Shown here: positions 31,782 through 40,460 of the stretch, one piece after another | Position numbering within the stretch: position 1 is the first letter of the stretch | Layout: the number at the start of each line of letters is the position of its first letter | Source: Streptomyces sp. AC555_RSS877 | GTDB lineage: Bacteria > Actinomycetota > Actinomycetes > Streptomycetales > Streptomycetaceae | Assembly: GCF_019049245.1 (NCBI RefSeq) | Contig: NZ_JAGMUK010000040.1 | Span: 124,001-188,000 of the forward strand | DNA: 64,000 nt | Reading direction: 5' to 3' | Position numbers and translations under genes: made by a program | Notes under the pieces: generated by a model | The model's input: the letters and a program-made list of their open reading frames with translations, nothing else | Database searches by the model: none | What the model was told of the DNA's origin: nothing

Positions 31782-33035
31782 TCAGGAGGCCGTGCCCGTC
31801 CAGCCCGCGGTCACGTGGCCGAGGCGTACGCGCTGCGGGTGGTCGCCCACCGGGACGGACACCGTCTTCTTGCCGGTGGCGAAGTCGATCGCCGTGACCT
31901 GGTCGGCGCCGCTCTCGGAGACGACACAGCTCTTGCCGTCACCGCTGACGGTCGCCCAATAGGGCTTGGCGACGGGCACGAGCGGGCCCTCCTGGAGCGT
32001 GGCGCGGTCCACGACGGTCGCGTAGTCGTCCATCGTGCCCGCCACGCACAGCTTGGAGCCGTCCGGCTTCATCGAAATGCCGTGGTGGCGCGAGTCGTTG
32101 ACGAACGTGGTGCGGTCGTCGCTGGTCGCCGGGTTCTTCGGCAGGGTCTTGGTCCGGGTGATCTTGTCGGTGGCGATGTCGTACTCGAAGAAGCCGTTGA
32201 AGAACGATACCTGGAAGTACAGCTTGGACTCGTCGGGCGAGAAGACGGCCGGCCGGACCGCGTCGGAGTGGTCCTTCAGGCCGATCGCGTCCAGCCGCTG
32301 CCGCATGTCGATGACCTTGACCTGCTTGTACGTGGTCGCGTCGACGACGGTGATGAGCCGGTTGCCCTTCGTCCAGTCCAGCCACGGCGCGTCGGTCGCC
32401 GTGTTCACGTCGCCGATGGCCATGTTCCAGATGTACTTGCCGTCGTTGCTGAAGATGTTCTCGTGCGGCTTGTCGCCCGTGGCGAAGGAGCCGTGCTGCT
32501 TGCCGGTGACGATGTCCAGCACGTGCACGGTGTTCCCGGTCGACGCGGACACCGCGACCCGCTTGCCGTCGGGGGAGACGGCCATGTGGTCCGAACGGTA
32601 ACCCGACACGGGGAAACGCCAGTTGATGTTCCCGGTGGCCAGGTCGATGGAGACGACGTCGGCGAAGCTCGGCCGCGAGACCACCACCGACCTGCCGTCC
32701 GGGGTGGAGTACATGTCGTCGACGAACTGGTCGTGGCCCTCGCCGACGCTGTTGCGGATGGTCATGAAGGCGATCCACCGGATCGGATCGGCGTTGATCT
32801 CCGCCATCCGCTGGTCCTTGTCGGGAATCACGTTGATCCGGCCGACCTTCGCGAAGTCCCCGGTCGACTTGATGACGTCGGCGGTGCCCTCCCAGTTGTT
32901 GCCCACGAACATCACCTCGCGCAGGGCCGCGGCCGAGGAGTCCGAGGCGGCGCCGGCGACGGTCGCGGGGGCGGTGACGGTCAGGACGAGGGCGGCGGCC
33001 ATGGAGCAAAGGTGCCTGGATCTGAAAGCAGGCAT
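31782..33035 (-). CDS. Secreted YncE/YVTN-type beta-propeller protein
   Basis: Protein of 417 residues with a signal peptide (SMAAALVLTVTAPATVAGA). The rest consists of seven or so beta-propeller blades, each with a D.A.G.V-type or SPDGKRVAVS-type turn: MYSTPDGRSVVVSRPSFADVV, MAVSPDGKRVAVSAST, FSNDGKYIWNM, FSPDESKLYFQVSFF, MKPDGSKLCVAGT and VSGDGKSCVVSES. No catalytic residues are evident; such proteins bind ligands or serve surface roles. ATG at 33035 follows AGAGGAG. It diverges from a TetR regulator across 172 bp that holds a perfect palindrome, so it is the likely TetR target. Confidence 0.85.
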   Translation of the reverse strand: MPAFRSRHLCSMAAALVLTVTAPATVAGAASDSSAAALREVMFVGNNWEGTADVIKSTGDFAKVGRINVIPDKDQRMAEINADPIRWIAFMTIRNSVGEGHDQFVDDMYSTPDGRSVVVSRPSFADVVSIDLATGNINWRFPVSGYRSDHMAVSPDGKRVAVSASTGNTVHVLDIVTGKQHGSFATGDKPHENIFSNDGKYIWNMAIGDVNTATDAPWLDWTKGNRLITVVDATTYKQVKVIDMRQRLDAIGLKDHSDAVRPAVFSPDESKLYFQVSFFNGFFEYDIATDKITRTKTLPKNPATSDDRTTFVNDSRHHGISMKPDGSKLCVAGTMDDYATVVDRATLQEGPLVPVAKPYWATVSGDGKSCVVSESGADQVTAIDFATGKKTVSVPVGDHPQRVRLGHVTAGWTGTAS

Positions 33036-33110
33036 GAGCGCTCTCTCCTCTGGGGTGGGCGGGTGCCGGGACGCGGCGACGATTCTGAACACGAGTGCAT
33101 TCAGAGTTGA

Positions 33111-33126
33111 CTTACTCGAAAGTAAG
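33111..33126. promoter_or_regulatory. Probable TetR operator between beta-propeller and TetR genes
   Basis: CTTACT-CGAA-AGTAAG is a perfect 6+6 inverted repeat at 33111-33126, centred between the two divergent starts. A second, weaker repeat TCTGAA...TTCAGA (33084-33105) lies nearby. TetR proteins commonly bind TTACT/AGTAA half sites, which supports repression of both genes. Confidence 0.6.
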
Positions 33127-33207
33127 GAAGGGGTGGCCTTCTCGACAAGACCGCGTACACGACAAACTTGGTGTCCCCAGGACGGGGCGAGACAGCGGGG
33201 AGGCACG

Positions 33208-33870
33208 GTGGCAGGCAGACTCAGGGCGCCGAGCGGCCGTTACGGCGGCAAGTCGGCCGAGGAACGGCAGGCCGAGCGGCGCCGTCGCTTCCTGGACGCC
33301 GCACTCCAACTCTTCGGCGACGCCCCCGGATACCGGGCCACGACCGTCGCCGCGCTCAGCGAGGCCGCCGGGCTGTCCACGCGCCAGTTCTACGAGGAGT
33401 TCCGCACCCTGGAGGACGTCCTCGCCGCCCTCCACCTCCAGGTCAACGACTGGGCCGAGGGGGCCGTCGTCGCGGCGGTCGCCGACGCGCAGCACCTGCC
33501 CATCGCCGAACGCGCCGCCGCCCTCTTCCGTGCCTACGCCGCGAACGTCACCGCCGACCCGCGTCGCGTCCGTATCACCTTCGTCGAGATCATCGGCGTC
33601 AGCGCGCGCCTGGAGGAACAGCGCCTGGCGCGCCGTGCCCGCTGGGTCGACCTGGTCTGCGCCGAGGCGGAGGCGTTCGCCGCGCGGGGAGAGGCGGCGC
33701 CCCGCGACTACCGGCTCGCCGCGACCGCGTTCATCGGCAGCGTCAACGGCCTGCTGCACGACTGGAGCGCGGGGTGGGTGGAGGCCACGCTCGACGAGGT
33801 GGTCGACGAACTGGTCAGACAGTTGCTGGGAATCCTGCGGCCGCCGGGGTGGGTGCCGGGGGCCGGCTAG
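33208..33870 (+). CDS. TetR/AcrR-family transcriptional regulator
   Basis: Protein of 220 residues. The N-terminal helix-turn-helix is RRFLDAALQLFGDAPGYRAT...TVAALSEAAGLSTRQFYEEF. The helical ligand domain ends SVNGLLHDWSAGWVEATLDE. GTG at 33208 has GGGGAGG six bases upstream; a longer frame to 32623 is antisense to the beta-propeller gene and is rejected. Divergent from that gene and separated from it by the palindrome at 33111, it should control the secreted protein. The ligand is unknown. Confidence 0.88.
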   Translation: MAGRLRAPSGRYGGKSAEERQAERRRRFLDAALQLFGDAPGYRATTVAALSEAAGLSTRQFYEEFRTLEDVLAALHLQVNDWAEGAVVAAVADAQHLPIAERAAALFRAYAANVTADPRRVRITFVEIIGVSARLEEQRLARRARWVDLVCAEAEAFAARGEAAPRDYRLAATAFIGSVNGLLHDWSAGWVEATLDEVVDELVRQLLGILRPPGWVPGAG

Positions 33871-34086
33871 GGGTGGGGGCGTGTGTCGTGGAACGGCGGC
33901 CGTCGCCCATTCGCCGCGGGGCGTGTCCGGCATGGGAGCGCCGGGGTGGGGCACCCGGGTGGACGGCGTCCGCAACCCGGTTGCCGTGCGGTGTCCGGCG
34001 GCCTGCGGTCGGCCGGACCAGCCGGACCAGCTCAGCGCCGGTGCGATGCACGCCCGGCTGGATACTTGTCCGAGCGTGCCTCGTCG

Positions 34087-34219
34087 TTCAACCGGCGCAT
34101 GTCTGAGCCTGCCTTGCCGGTCGGCCGGTGCACGTCTGCGCCGCCTGTCTGGCCGCCCGGCAGGATCCTTGTGGCCGGGCGGGTCTCCCCGTTCGGCCGG
34201 TGCACGTCTGAGCCTGCCT
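34087..34219. repeat. Three imperfect 28-bp repeats in a 347-bp intergenic region
   Basis: The gap 33871-34217 has no supported gene. Its right end contains three copies of a unit reading roughly TCGGCCGGTGCACGTCTG followed by AGCCTGCCT: 34087-34114, 34120-34148 and 34191-34219. The copies start at offsets of about 34 and 71 bp. The last copy runs into the stop codon of the GT1 gene. They look like a decayed tandem array rather than a mobile element. Confidence 0.6.
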
Positions 34220-35462
34220 AAGTCTTCAGCCGGTTCACCGCCTCCAGCACCGGCGTGACCCCGTCCTCGCTCCGGATGCGTGCCCCCAGCGCCCGCGCCC
34301 GCTCCCCGTATCCGGGATCACGGGAGGCCCGTACGAGCGCAGTGGCCAGCGTGTCGGACGTCAGGCGGCGCAGCGGCAGAGCGCGGGGGGCCACGCCCAG
34401 GCCGACCAGTCGTGCCGCCCAGAAGCCCTCGTCGAACTGGACCGGCACCGGAACGGCCGGTACTCCTGCCCGCAGCCCGGCCGCGGTGGTGCCCGCGCCC
34501 GCGTGGTGGACGACGGCCGCCATCCGCGGGAAGAGCAGGGAGTGCGGGACCTCGTCGATGGTCAGCAGGTCGTCGCCGGAGGCCTCCAGCCCGGCCCAGC
34601 CCCGCTGGATCACCCCGCGCAGCCCGGCCGCCCGCAGGGCGCGCACGATCTCGGCACCGAGCCGCCGTGGATCGGGCACGGTCGCGCTGCCCAACCCGAC
34701 GAAGACCGGCGGCGGTCCGGCGTCGACGAAGTCCTCCAGTTGGGCCGGGAGCCGGTCCGTGCCGTCGTACGGCCACCAGTAGCCCGCCACGTCGAGGCCT
34801 GCCCGCCAGTCGCGCGGCCGGGCGACGACCAGCGGGCTGAAGCCGTGCAGCACCGACCACCCCTGCCGCTCCCGGGACCACAGCCCCGCCGTGGTGCGGG
34901 CCCGGGGCAGCCCCAGCCGGGCCCGCAGGGGTGGTACGGCCGCGGCGAAGACGTGCTCGAGGGCCAGGCTCACGCCCACCCCGGCGACGCGGTTGCCGAC
35001 GGAGCCCCAGGAGCCGACGCCCAGCATCGGCGGCGCGAACTCCCGGGTGGGGGAGAGGGGTTGGAGGTGGACGCCGATGCTCGGCAGGGACAGCCCCTCG
35101 GCGATGGTGTGCCCCAGCGGGCCGAGGGAGGCGGCCACGAGCAGTGCGTCGCTCGTGCGGGCCGCGGCCACCAGGTCGTCGGTCATCCGACCGGCCAGCG
35201 CCCGCGCCATCGCGGCCACCCGCACCAGCTTGCCGACGCCGGACGCGCTGCGGTGCAGCCCCTGCCCGCGCGAGGACTCCAGCTCCGCCCGCGGGTCCAC
35301 CGGCAGCGGATGGAACCGCAGCCCCGCCCGCGCCGCGAGCGGCTCGAACCGGGCGTGGGTGACCAGGGTGACCTCGTGTCCGGCACGGGCCAGACCGTGC
35401 CCCAGGCCGGTGTAGGGGGCCACGTCACCCCGGGATCCCGCTGTCATGATGGCTACGCGCAC
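34218..35462 (-). CDS. GT1 (MGT/UGT-like) glycosyltransferase
   Basis: Protein of 414 residues with a GT-B fold. The N-terminal acceptor domain begins VRVAIMTAGSRGDVAPYTGL (glycine-rich loop, as in sterol and antibiotic glucosyltransferases). The C-terminal domain contains PPPVFVGLGSATVPDPRRL and the UDP-sugar signature MAAVVHHAGAGTTAAGLRAG...PVPVQFDEGFWAARL. Family members glycosylate sterols, polyketides or xenobiotics using UDP-glucose. GTG at 35462 gives the family-typical start but has no convincing ribosome site. It stands alone, divergent from the alpha-galactosidase gene. Confidence 0.88.
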   Translation of the reverse strand: MRVAIMTAGSRGDVAPYTGLGHGLARAGHEVTLVTHARFEPLAARAGLRFHPLPVDPRAELESSRGQGLHRSASGVGKLVRVAAMARALAGRMTDDLVAAARTSDALLVAASLGPLGHTIAEGLSLPSIGVHLQPLSPTREFAPPMLGVGSWGSVGNRVAGVGVSLALEHVFAAAVPPLRARLGLPRARTTAGLWSRERQGWSVLHGFSPLVVARPRDWRAGLDVAGYWWPYDGTDRLPAQLEDFVDAGPPPVFVGLGSATVPDPRRLGAEIVRALRAAGLRGVIQRGWAGLEASGDDLLTIDEVPHSLLFPRMAAVVHHAGAGTTAAGLRAGVPAVPVPVQFDEGFWAARLVGLGVAPRALPLRRLTSDTLATALVRASRDPGYGERARALGARIRSEDGVTPVLEAVNRLKT

Positions 35463-35650
35463 GACGGCCAGTATGGCGGCGGACCGCCCGCCCCGGGCGA
35501 ACGGCCCCATCACGACAACGAGTTCACGCCTGTCGCATCCGTTGACTTGACTCCCCGGTGGCTCTACGTTCGGCGCGCACAGTGTTCGGAACGCCGATCT
35601 CCGTTCGAAATATCGACCGTGCTCGGGTTCCTCCCCCATGAAGGAGCCGC

Positions 35651-37627
35651 ATGTATCCCCCGCCGCGATCATCCCGCGCGACCCTCAGAGGTCTCGCGCA
35701 GCGCTGCAGAGCCACCGCCGTCCGCGCCCTCGTCCTCGTCCTGACCGCGACCGCCGCACTGCTGTTCGCCCAGCCGACCCCGGCACAGGCGGCGACGACC
35801 CGTCAGATACCGGTGACCACCGCCCCGATGGGCTGGGCCTCCTGGAACAGTTTCGTCGCGAAGATCGACTACAACGTGATCAAGCAGCAGGTCGACGCGT
35901 TCGTCGCGGCGGGCCTGCCTGCGGCCGGATACAAGTACATCAACATCGACGAAGGCTGGTGGCAGGGCACCCGGGACGCCGCCGGCAACATCACGATCGA
36001 TGAGACCGAGTGGCCGGGCGGCATGAAGGCCATCGCCGACTACATCCACAGCAAGGGCCTGAAGGCGGGCATCTACACCGACGCCGGCAAGGACGGCTGT
36101 GGCTACTACTTCCCGACGGGCCGGCCCGCCGCGCCCGGCTCGGGCAGCGAGGGCCACTACGACCAGGACATGCTCCAGTTCTCCAAGTGGGGCTTCGACT
36201 TCGTGAAGGTCGACTGGTGCGGTGGCGACGTGGAGGGCCTCGACGCGAAGACCACGTACCAGGCCATCAGCGACGCCGTCACGAAGGCCACGGCCACCAC
36301 GGGCCGCCCGCTCACCCTCTCGCTCTGCAACTGGGGCTACCAGAACCCGTGGAACTGGGCCCCGGGCCAGGGCGCGATGTGGCGGACCAACACCGACATC
36401 ATCTACTACGGCAACAAGCCCTCCATGGCGAGCCTGCTGACCAACTACGACACCAACCTGCACCCCACGGCCCAGCACACCGGCTACTACAACGACCCGG
36501 ACATGCTGATGGTCGGCATGGACGGTTTCACCGCCGCCCAGAACCGCACCCACATGAACCTGTGGGCGATCTCCGGCGCCCCGCTCCTGGCCGGCAACAA
36601 CCTGGCCACCATGACCGCGGAGACCGCCGCGATCCTGAAGAACCCCGAGGTCATCGCGGTCGACCAGGACTCGCGCGGCCTCCAGGGCGTCGAGGTCGCC
36701 GAGGACACCACCGGGGCGCAGGTCTACGGCAAGGTCCTGTCCGGCGCCGGCAACCGCGCGGTCGTCCTGCTCAACCGCACCTCGGCCGCCAAGAACATCA
36801 CCGTGCGCTGGTCGGACCTGGGCCTGACCAACGCGGGCGCCACCGTCCGTGACCTGTGGGCACGCGCCGACATCGGTTCGTACGGCACGAGTTACACGGC
36901 GAGCGTCCCGGCGGGCGGCTCGGTGATGCTCACGGTCACCGGCGGCACGGAGGCGGCGAGCAGTACCTACACCGGAACGTCGAACTTCACCGGTGTGGTC
37001 GCCGGAAGCACAGGCCTGAAGACCGTCGACGTCTCCTACACCAACAACACCTCCACCGCCCGCACGGCCACCCTGAAGGTCAACGGCCAGACGCCCACCA
37101 CGGTCTCCTTCCCGCCGACCGGATCGAGCCCGGGCACCATCTCCGTCGCGGCCTCCCTGTCCAAGGGCTCCGCCAACACGCTCGCCTTCTCGGGAGCGTC
37201 CGGCATCGACTCGATCACCGTGCGGCCCCTGCCCGGCACGAACGGCACCCTGGCGGTCGGCAAGCAGTCCGGCCGCTGCCTCGACATCTACGACAACACC
37301 ATCACCAACGGCACCCAGGCGGGGCTTTGGGACTGCAACGGCGGCCCGAACCAGTCGTGGACCCACACCTCCCGCAAGGAACTCGTGGTCTACGGCAACA
37401 AGTGCCTGGACGCCTACGACCGCGGCACCACCAACGGCACCAAGGTCGTCATCTGGGACTGCAACGGCCAGAGCAACCAGCAGTGGAACGTGAACAGCGA
37501 CGGCACCCTCACCAACGTCAACGCCGGGCTCTGCCTCGACGCGAACAACAACGGCACGGCCAACGGCTCGCTGCTCGTGCTGTGGTCGTGCAACGGCGGC
37601 GACAACCAGAAGTGGACGCTGACGTAG
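35651..37627 (+). CDS. Secreted GH27 alpha-galactosidase with CBM and ricin-type lectin domains
   Basis: Protein of 658 residues. The signal peptide ends ...QPTPAQAA near residue 47. The GH27 barrel runs about 48-330: MGWASWNSF, nucleophile Asp in FVKVDWCGGD, acid/base Asp in YYNDPDMLMVG. A C-terminal beta domain (to about 415) follows. A CBM35-like module (about 430-530) has TYTGTSNFTGVVAGST. A ricin B/CBM13 trefoil (about 535-658) shows three QxW-type motifs NQSWTHT, NQQWNVN and NQKWTLT. It removes terminal alpha-galactose from plant galactomannans or melibiose-type sugars outside the cell. ATG at 35651 follows AAGGAGC. The adjacent GH5 and GT genes do not form an operon with it. Confidence 0.95.
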   Translation: MYPPPRSSRATLRGLAQRCRATAVRALVLVLTATAALLFAQPTPAQAATTRQIPVTTAPMGWASWNSFVAKIDYNVIKQQVDAFVAAGLPAAGYKYINIDEGWWQGTRDAAGNITIDETEWPGGMKAIADYIHSKGLKAGIYTDAGKDGCGYYFPTGRPAAPGSGSEGHYDQDMLQFSKWGFDFVKVDWCGGDVEGLDAKTTYQAISDAVTKATATTGRPLTLSLCNWGYQNPWNWAPGQGAMWRTNTDIIYYGNKPSMASLLTNYDTNLHPTAQHTGYYNDPDMLMVGMDGFTAAQNRTHMNLWAISGAPLLAGNNLATMTAETAAILKNPEVIAVDQDSRGLQGVEVAEDTTGAQVYGKVLSGAGNRAVVLLNRTSAAKNITVRWSDLGLTNAGATVRDLWARADIGSYGTSYTASVPAGGSVMLTVTGGTEAASSTYTGTSNFTGVVAGSTGLKTVDVSYTNNTSTARTATLKVNGQTPTTVSFPPTGSSPGTISVAASLSKGSANTLAFSGASGIDSITVRPLPGTNGTLAVGKQSGRCLDIYDNTITNGTQAGLWDCNGGPNQSWTHTSRKELVVYGNKCLDAYDRGTTNGTKVVIWDCNGQSNQQWNVNSDGTLTNVNAGLCLDANNNGTANGSLLVLWSCNGGDNQKWTLT

Positions 37628-37658
37628 CCGCCTAGGGGGACACACCAGCAACGCCACC

Positions 37659-37684
37659 GCGGCGCCGCCGACAGGCGGCGCCGC
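37659..37684 (+). terminator. Terminator of the alpha-galactosidase gene
   Basis: A perfect 11-bp stem GCGGCGCCGCC/GGCGGCGCCGC (37659-37669, 37674-37684) with a GACA tetraloop lies 31 bp after the stop. Confidence 0.75.
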
Positions 37685-37781
37685 ACAGGCCGGGAAGCGA
37701 TGCCCCTCGATGTCGTTGCGAGCGACGAGGGTCACGAAAGACAGGTGTGACGATCACGAAGGTGCCGGACACGAACGGAAC

Positions 37782-38456
37782 ATGAGCAACGACGAAAACT
37801 TCGCCGCTGCCTATCGCGAGCACTACTGGGCGGTCAGCCGCTACGTCGCGCGGCGGTTGGACGGGCGGACCAGCGAGGTGGAAGAAGTGGTGGCGGAGGT
37901 GTTCACGGTCGCCTGGCGCCGCCGGGCCGACCTGCCGGTGTCCCCACTGCCCTGGCTGTACGGCGTGGCACGCAACTGCCTGGCCAACGCGGTACGCGGC
38001 CACGGGCGCCGCCGCCGACTCGTCGACCGGCTCGGCAACGACGACACCGCACACGGGCGGCACATCGCGGCAGGCCCCGACACCGAGACACCGGGCGGCT
38101 GGGTGCACGACGCCCTCGCCCGGCTCTCCCCGGCCGACCGGGAGGTACTGCGCCTGACGGCCTGGGAGGAACTCGGCATCGACGAGGTCGCCGTCGCCCT
38201 CGGCTGCGGCCGACGGGCAGCCTCGATGCGGCTGCACCGGGCCCGCCGCCGGCTGAGAGCCGAGATCGACCGAATGTCCCCCGCGAGCGCCGCGGACCCG
38301 CACGTGCCGAGCCGGGTGACTTCGTCGAGCAGGGCGATCCCGTCGGACGCGGCGGCCTCGGCAGACGCGACGGCCTCGTCGCATGCGGCGCCCCCGTCGA
38401 ACCGGCCCACCCCGTCGCACCCGATCAACTCGTCGAAGGAACACGGCCATGGCTGA
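37782..38456 (+). CDS. ECF-family RNA polymerase sigma factor
   Basis: Protein of 224 residues. Region 2 is FAAAYREHYWAVSRYVARRL...EVEEVVAEVFTVAWRR with the -10-recognition stretch PWLYGVARNCLANAVR; region 4 is ALARLSPADREVLRLTAWEE...GIDEVAVALGCGRRAASMRL. The last 50 residues are a Ser/Ala/Pro-rich tail without known function. It overlaps the following membrane protein gene by eight bases, the usual ECF/anti-sigma or ECF/CU044_5270 pairing. No self-promoter could be assigned. Confidence 0.9.
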   Translation: MSNDENFAAAYREHYWAVSRYVARRLDGRTSEVEEVVAEVFTVAWRRRADLPVSPLPWLYGVARNCLANAVRGHGRRRRLVDRLGNDDTAHGRHIAAGPDTETPGGWVHDALARLSPADREVLRLTAWEELGIDEVAVALGCGRRAASMRLHRARRRLRAEIDRMSPASAADPHVPSRVTSSSRAIPSDAAASADATASSHAAPPSNRPTPSHPINSSKEHGHG

Positions 38457-39423
38457 CGAACTGGAACTCCTGCGCCGCGCCAACCCGGTCCCGGTCGACG
38501 CGCCCCACTTCGGTGAGGGCCCCCTGGACCACCACGCCGAGCGGCACCTCAACCGGCTGCTGCACGAGCCGGCCCCGGCCTCCCGCAGCCGCGCCCGACT
38601 GGCCTGGGGCCTCGTCGCGACCGCCGTCGTCGCCGCCCTCGCGCTGGCCCTCGTGCTCGGCAGCCCGAACACGCCCCCCGCGGCCGCCGCCCCCCGCCCG
38701 CTGGTCGTGCAGGCCGGCTCCACGCCCGTACCTCTTCGGGTGCTGGCCGAGCGTGCCGGGCAGGACGCCGCCGACGGTTCGCCCGCGCTGCGCAAGGGCA
38801 CGCACGTCCTGTCGTGGAGCATGGGCATGTCGCAGGACAAGCCCCCGGTCACGCTCGCCGAAGAGCGGATCGTGCGCTGGAGGGCCGACGACAGCCACAC
38901 GGAACTGGTCGTGGCGACCGACCCGCGGCATCCCGGCCGGCCGGTCATGTCCGACGAGGACGGCGAGCCCCGCCTGGTCGAGGACGGCCACGTCGTCAGC
39001 AGAAGGACCTTCGGCCCGAGCTGGAGCGACGCGCCGCCCCAGTCGCCGCCGCCGCACGATCCGACGCGGCTGCGCGCCTACCTCCAGGAGGCGCAGTACA
39101 CCAACACCCCCCTGACCACGCCCGAACTGCTCGACGCCGTGGGCGTACTGCTCGACCACTGGACCCTCGGCGCCCGCGAGGACGCGGCGGTCGGCCGCCT
39201 CCTCGCCGACACCGAGGGGCTGCGGCCGGTCGGCCAGGTGACCGACCGTCTCGGCCGGCGCGGGCAGGCGTACGTCTACGACGATGAGGGCGCCCGTCGG
39301 ATGCTGATCATGGACCCGGTCACCGGCGCCGTCCTGGGGCTGGAGGCCACCTTCACGGTCGACGAGCCGGAGTACGGCGTCAGCGCGGGCGACGTCATGG
39401 AGTACAGCGTCTGGATGCGCTGA
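38449..39423 (+). CDS. CU044_5270-family membrane protein, partner of the ECF sigma factor
   Basis: Protein of 324 residues. A cytoplasmic N terminus of about 48 residues (MADELELLRRANPVPVD, then LNRLLHEP) precedes one membrane helix, ARLAWGLVATAVVAALALAL, and a large extracellular domain. The extracellular part has KGTHVLSWSMGMSQDK and, near the end, DPVTGAVLGLEATFTVDE, typical of the CU044_5270 family that sits downstream of ECF sigma genes in actinobacteria. It probably acts as an anti-sigma or surface sensor, although no zinc anti-sigma motif is present. ATG at 38449 follows GAAGGA and overlaps the sigma gene. Confidence 0.85.
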   Translation: MADELELLRRANPVPVDAPHFGEGPLDHHAERHLNRLLHEPAPASRSRARLAWGLVATAVVAALALALVLGSPNTPPAAAAPRPLVVQAGSTPVPLRVLAERAGQDAADGSPALRKGTHVLSWSMGMSQDKPPVTLAEERIVRWRADDSHTELVVATDPRHPGRPVMSDEDGEPRLVEDGHVVSRRTFGPSWSDAPPQSPPPHDPTRLRAYLQEAQYTNTPLTTPELLDAVGVLLDHWTLGAREDAAVGRLLADTEGLRPVGQVTDRLGRRGQAYVYDDEGARRMLIMDPVTGAVLGLEATFTVDEPEYGVSAGDVMEYSVWMR

Positions 39424-39525
39424 TCACCGCCGGAGTCGCCGGGTGGCGGCGTCCACGGACTGTTCCAGCAGCGTGGCGACAGTCGTCGGTCCGACGCCAC
39501 CCGGCACCGGCGTGATCAGGGAACC
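39424..39525 (-). pseudogene. C-terminal fragment of folD (methylenetetrahydrofolate dehydrogenase/cyclohydrolase)
   Basis: On the minus strand, 32 codons encode SLITPVPGGVGPTTVATLLE, then QSVDAATRRLRR and a stop. ITPVPGGVGP.T.A.L...TV.AA is the invariant C terminus of FolD. An in-frame TGA immediately precedes the fragment and no start or NAD domain lies upstream; the neighbouring NTF2-like gene begins there instead. The fragment is therefore a leftover of a second folD copy. The essential gene must be elsewhere. Confidence 0.8.
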
Positions 39526-39554
39526 TCAGCGCCGGTCACGGCCCGCCGCCGGGA

Positions 39555-39935
39555 CTAGCCTCCTGCCTCCTCGTCCCAGGCCTGGATCATGGTCTGGTCG
39601 ACGATCTTCCCGTCCCGCAGTGACACCATCGACTCTGCGAACACGCGTACCCCGTCGGAGTACTCGCAGCTCTCCGTGAAGGCGACACGGTCGTCCTGGA
39701 CGACGCACTGCTCCAGCTTGTGACCCTTGATGTCGCGGCTGTAGACGTCCTCCAGCATCTCGCTGATCTCGTCCCGGCCGTGCAGGACCTTGGGGTGGCT
39801 GGGCTGGGTGTTGCGGTCCACGACGCGGATCTCCGCGTCGTCCGCGTAGAGCGACAGAAGACCCGCCGCGGTGTGTCCTTCGATGGCCCGGCGCAGGGTT
39901 TCGGCGTCGAACCCGGAACGTGCCGCACTGCCCAT
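39555..39935 (-). CDS. NTF2/SnoaL-like protein
   Basis: Protein of 126 residues with a cone-shaped NTF2-like fold: an N-terminal helix pair (DAETLRRAIEGHTAAGLLSLYADD), AEIRVVDRNTQPSHPKVLHG, and the sheet RVAFTESCEYSDGVRVFAESM...DGKIVDQTMIQAWDEE. These folds bind small hydrophobic ligands; no catalytic residues can be assigned. ATG at 39935 has a near-perfect GAAGGAGGT site. The gene ends 29 bp from the folD fragment and diverges from the small secreted protein. Confidence 0.85.
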   Translation of the reverse strand: MGSAARSGFDAETLRRAIEGHTAAGLLSLYADDAEIRVVDRNTQPSHPKVLHGRDEISEMLEDVYSRDIKGHKLEQCVVQDDRVAFTESCEYSDGVRVFAESMVSLRDGKIVDQTMIQAWDEEAGG

Positions 39936-40108
39936 GGTGACCTCCTTCGAAGGCCGCGGCCCGGCGAGGAGCGGGCCGCGAGGTGCCTCTCTCTTCGAGA
40001 CTCCTCCGCCCCGGCACGCTCGGCAAGCGCAGTCCGCGCGCTGCGCCTGACGGGTGGGCGACAGCCGCCGCCCGTGTCCGACACGGCCCCGACGGCGTTG
40101 CTGTTTGC

Positions 40109-40402
40109 GTGATCTCAGCACGACGTATCGTCGCCGCCGTGGGTCTCGCCGTCGGGGTCACCGGCCTCGCCGCTCCGCTCGCGAACGCGGCCGACGCGGC
40201 TGCTCCGAGCGTCGGTCAGCTGAACCCCATCACCACGCTCGACTCGCTCGCCACGAGCGACCTGCCCGCTGAGCACCAGGCGGAGATGCCGCGGGTCGCG
40301 CAGCAGTTGGGCCAGCTCAACCGCCTCAACGACCTGAACGAGCTGCACCAGCTCACCGATCTGGTCGCCCCGGTCACGAACGTGCTGCCCGGCCTCAGCT
40401 AG
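40109..40402 (+). CDS. Small secreted protein of unknown function (97 aa)
   Basis: GTG at 40109 begins VISARRIVAAVGLAVGVTGL, a signal peptide ending ANAADAAA. The mature part, about 65 residues, is Leu/Gln/Asn-rich with a heptad-like stretch LGQLNRLNDLNELHQLTDLV and ends VLPGLS. It has no cysteine or aromatic residue. Similar short helical secreted proteins are common in Streptomyces but have no assigned role. A strong terminator follows at once, indicating a monocistronic gene. Confidence 0.75.
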   Translation: MISARRIVAAVGLAVGVTGLAAPLANAADAAAPSVGQLNPITTLDSLATSDLPAEHQAEMPRVAQQLGQLNRLNDLNELHQLTDLVAPVTNVLPGLS

Positions 40403-40420
40403 GCACCCGCGCACCCTCGA

Positions 40421-40444
40421 GGGCCGCCCCTGACCGGGCGGCCC
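40421..40444 (+). terminator. Terminator of the small secreted protein gene
   Basis: GGGCCGCCC (40421-40429) pairs perfectly with GGGCGGCCC (40436-40444) around a 6-base loop and is followed by TTTCC, one of the few terminators here with a T-tract. On the other strand it would also end the siderophore operon 17 bp after its stop. Confidence 0.85.
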
Positions 40445-40460
40445 TTTCCGTTGCCCGGTG

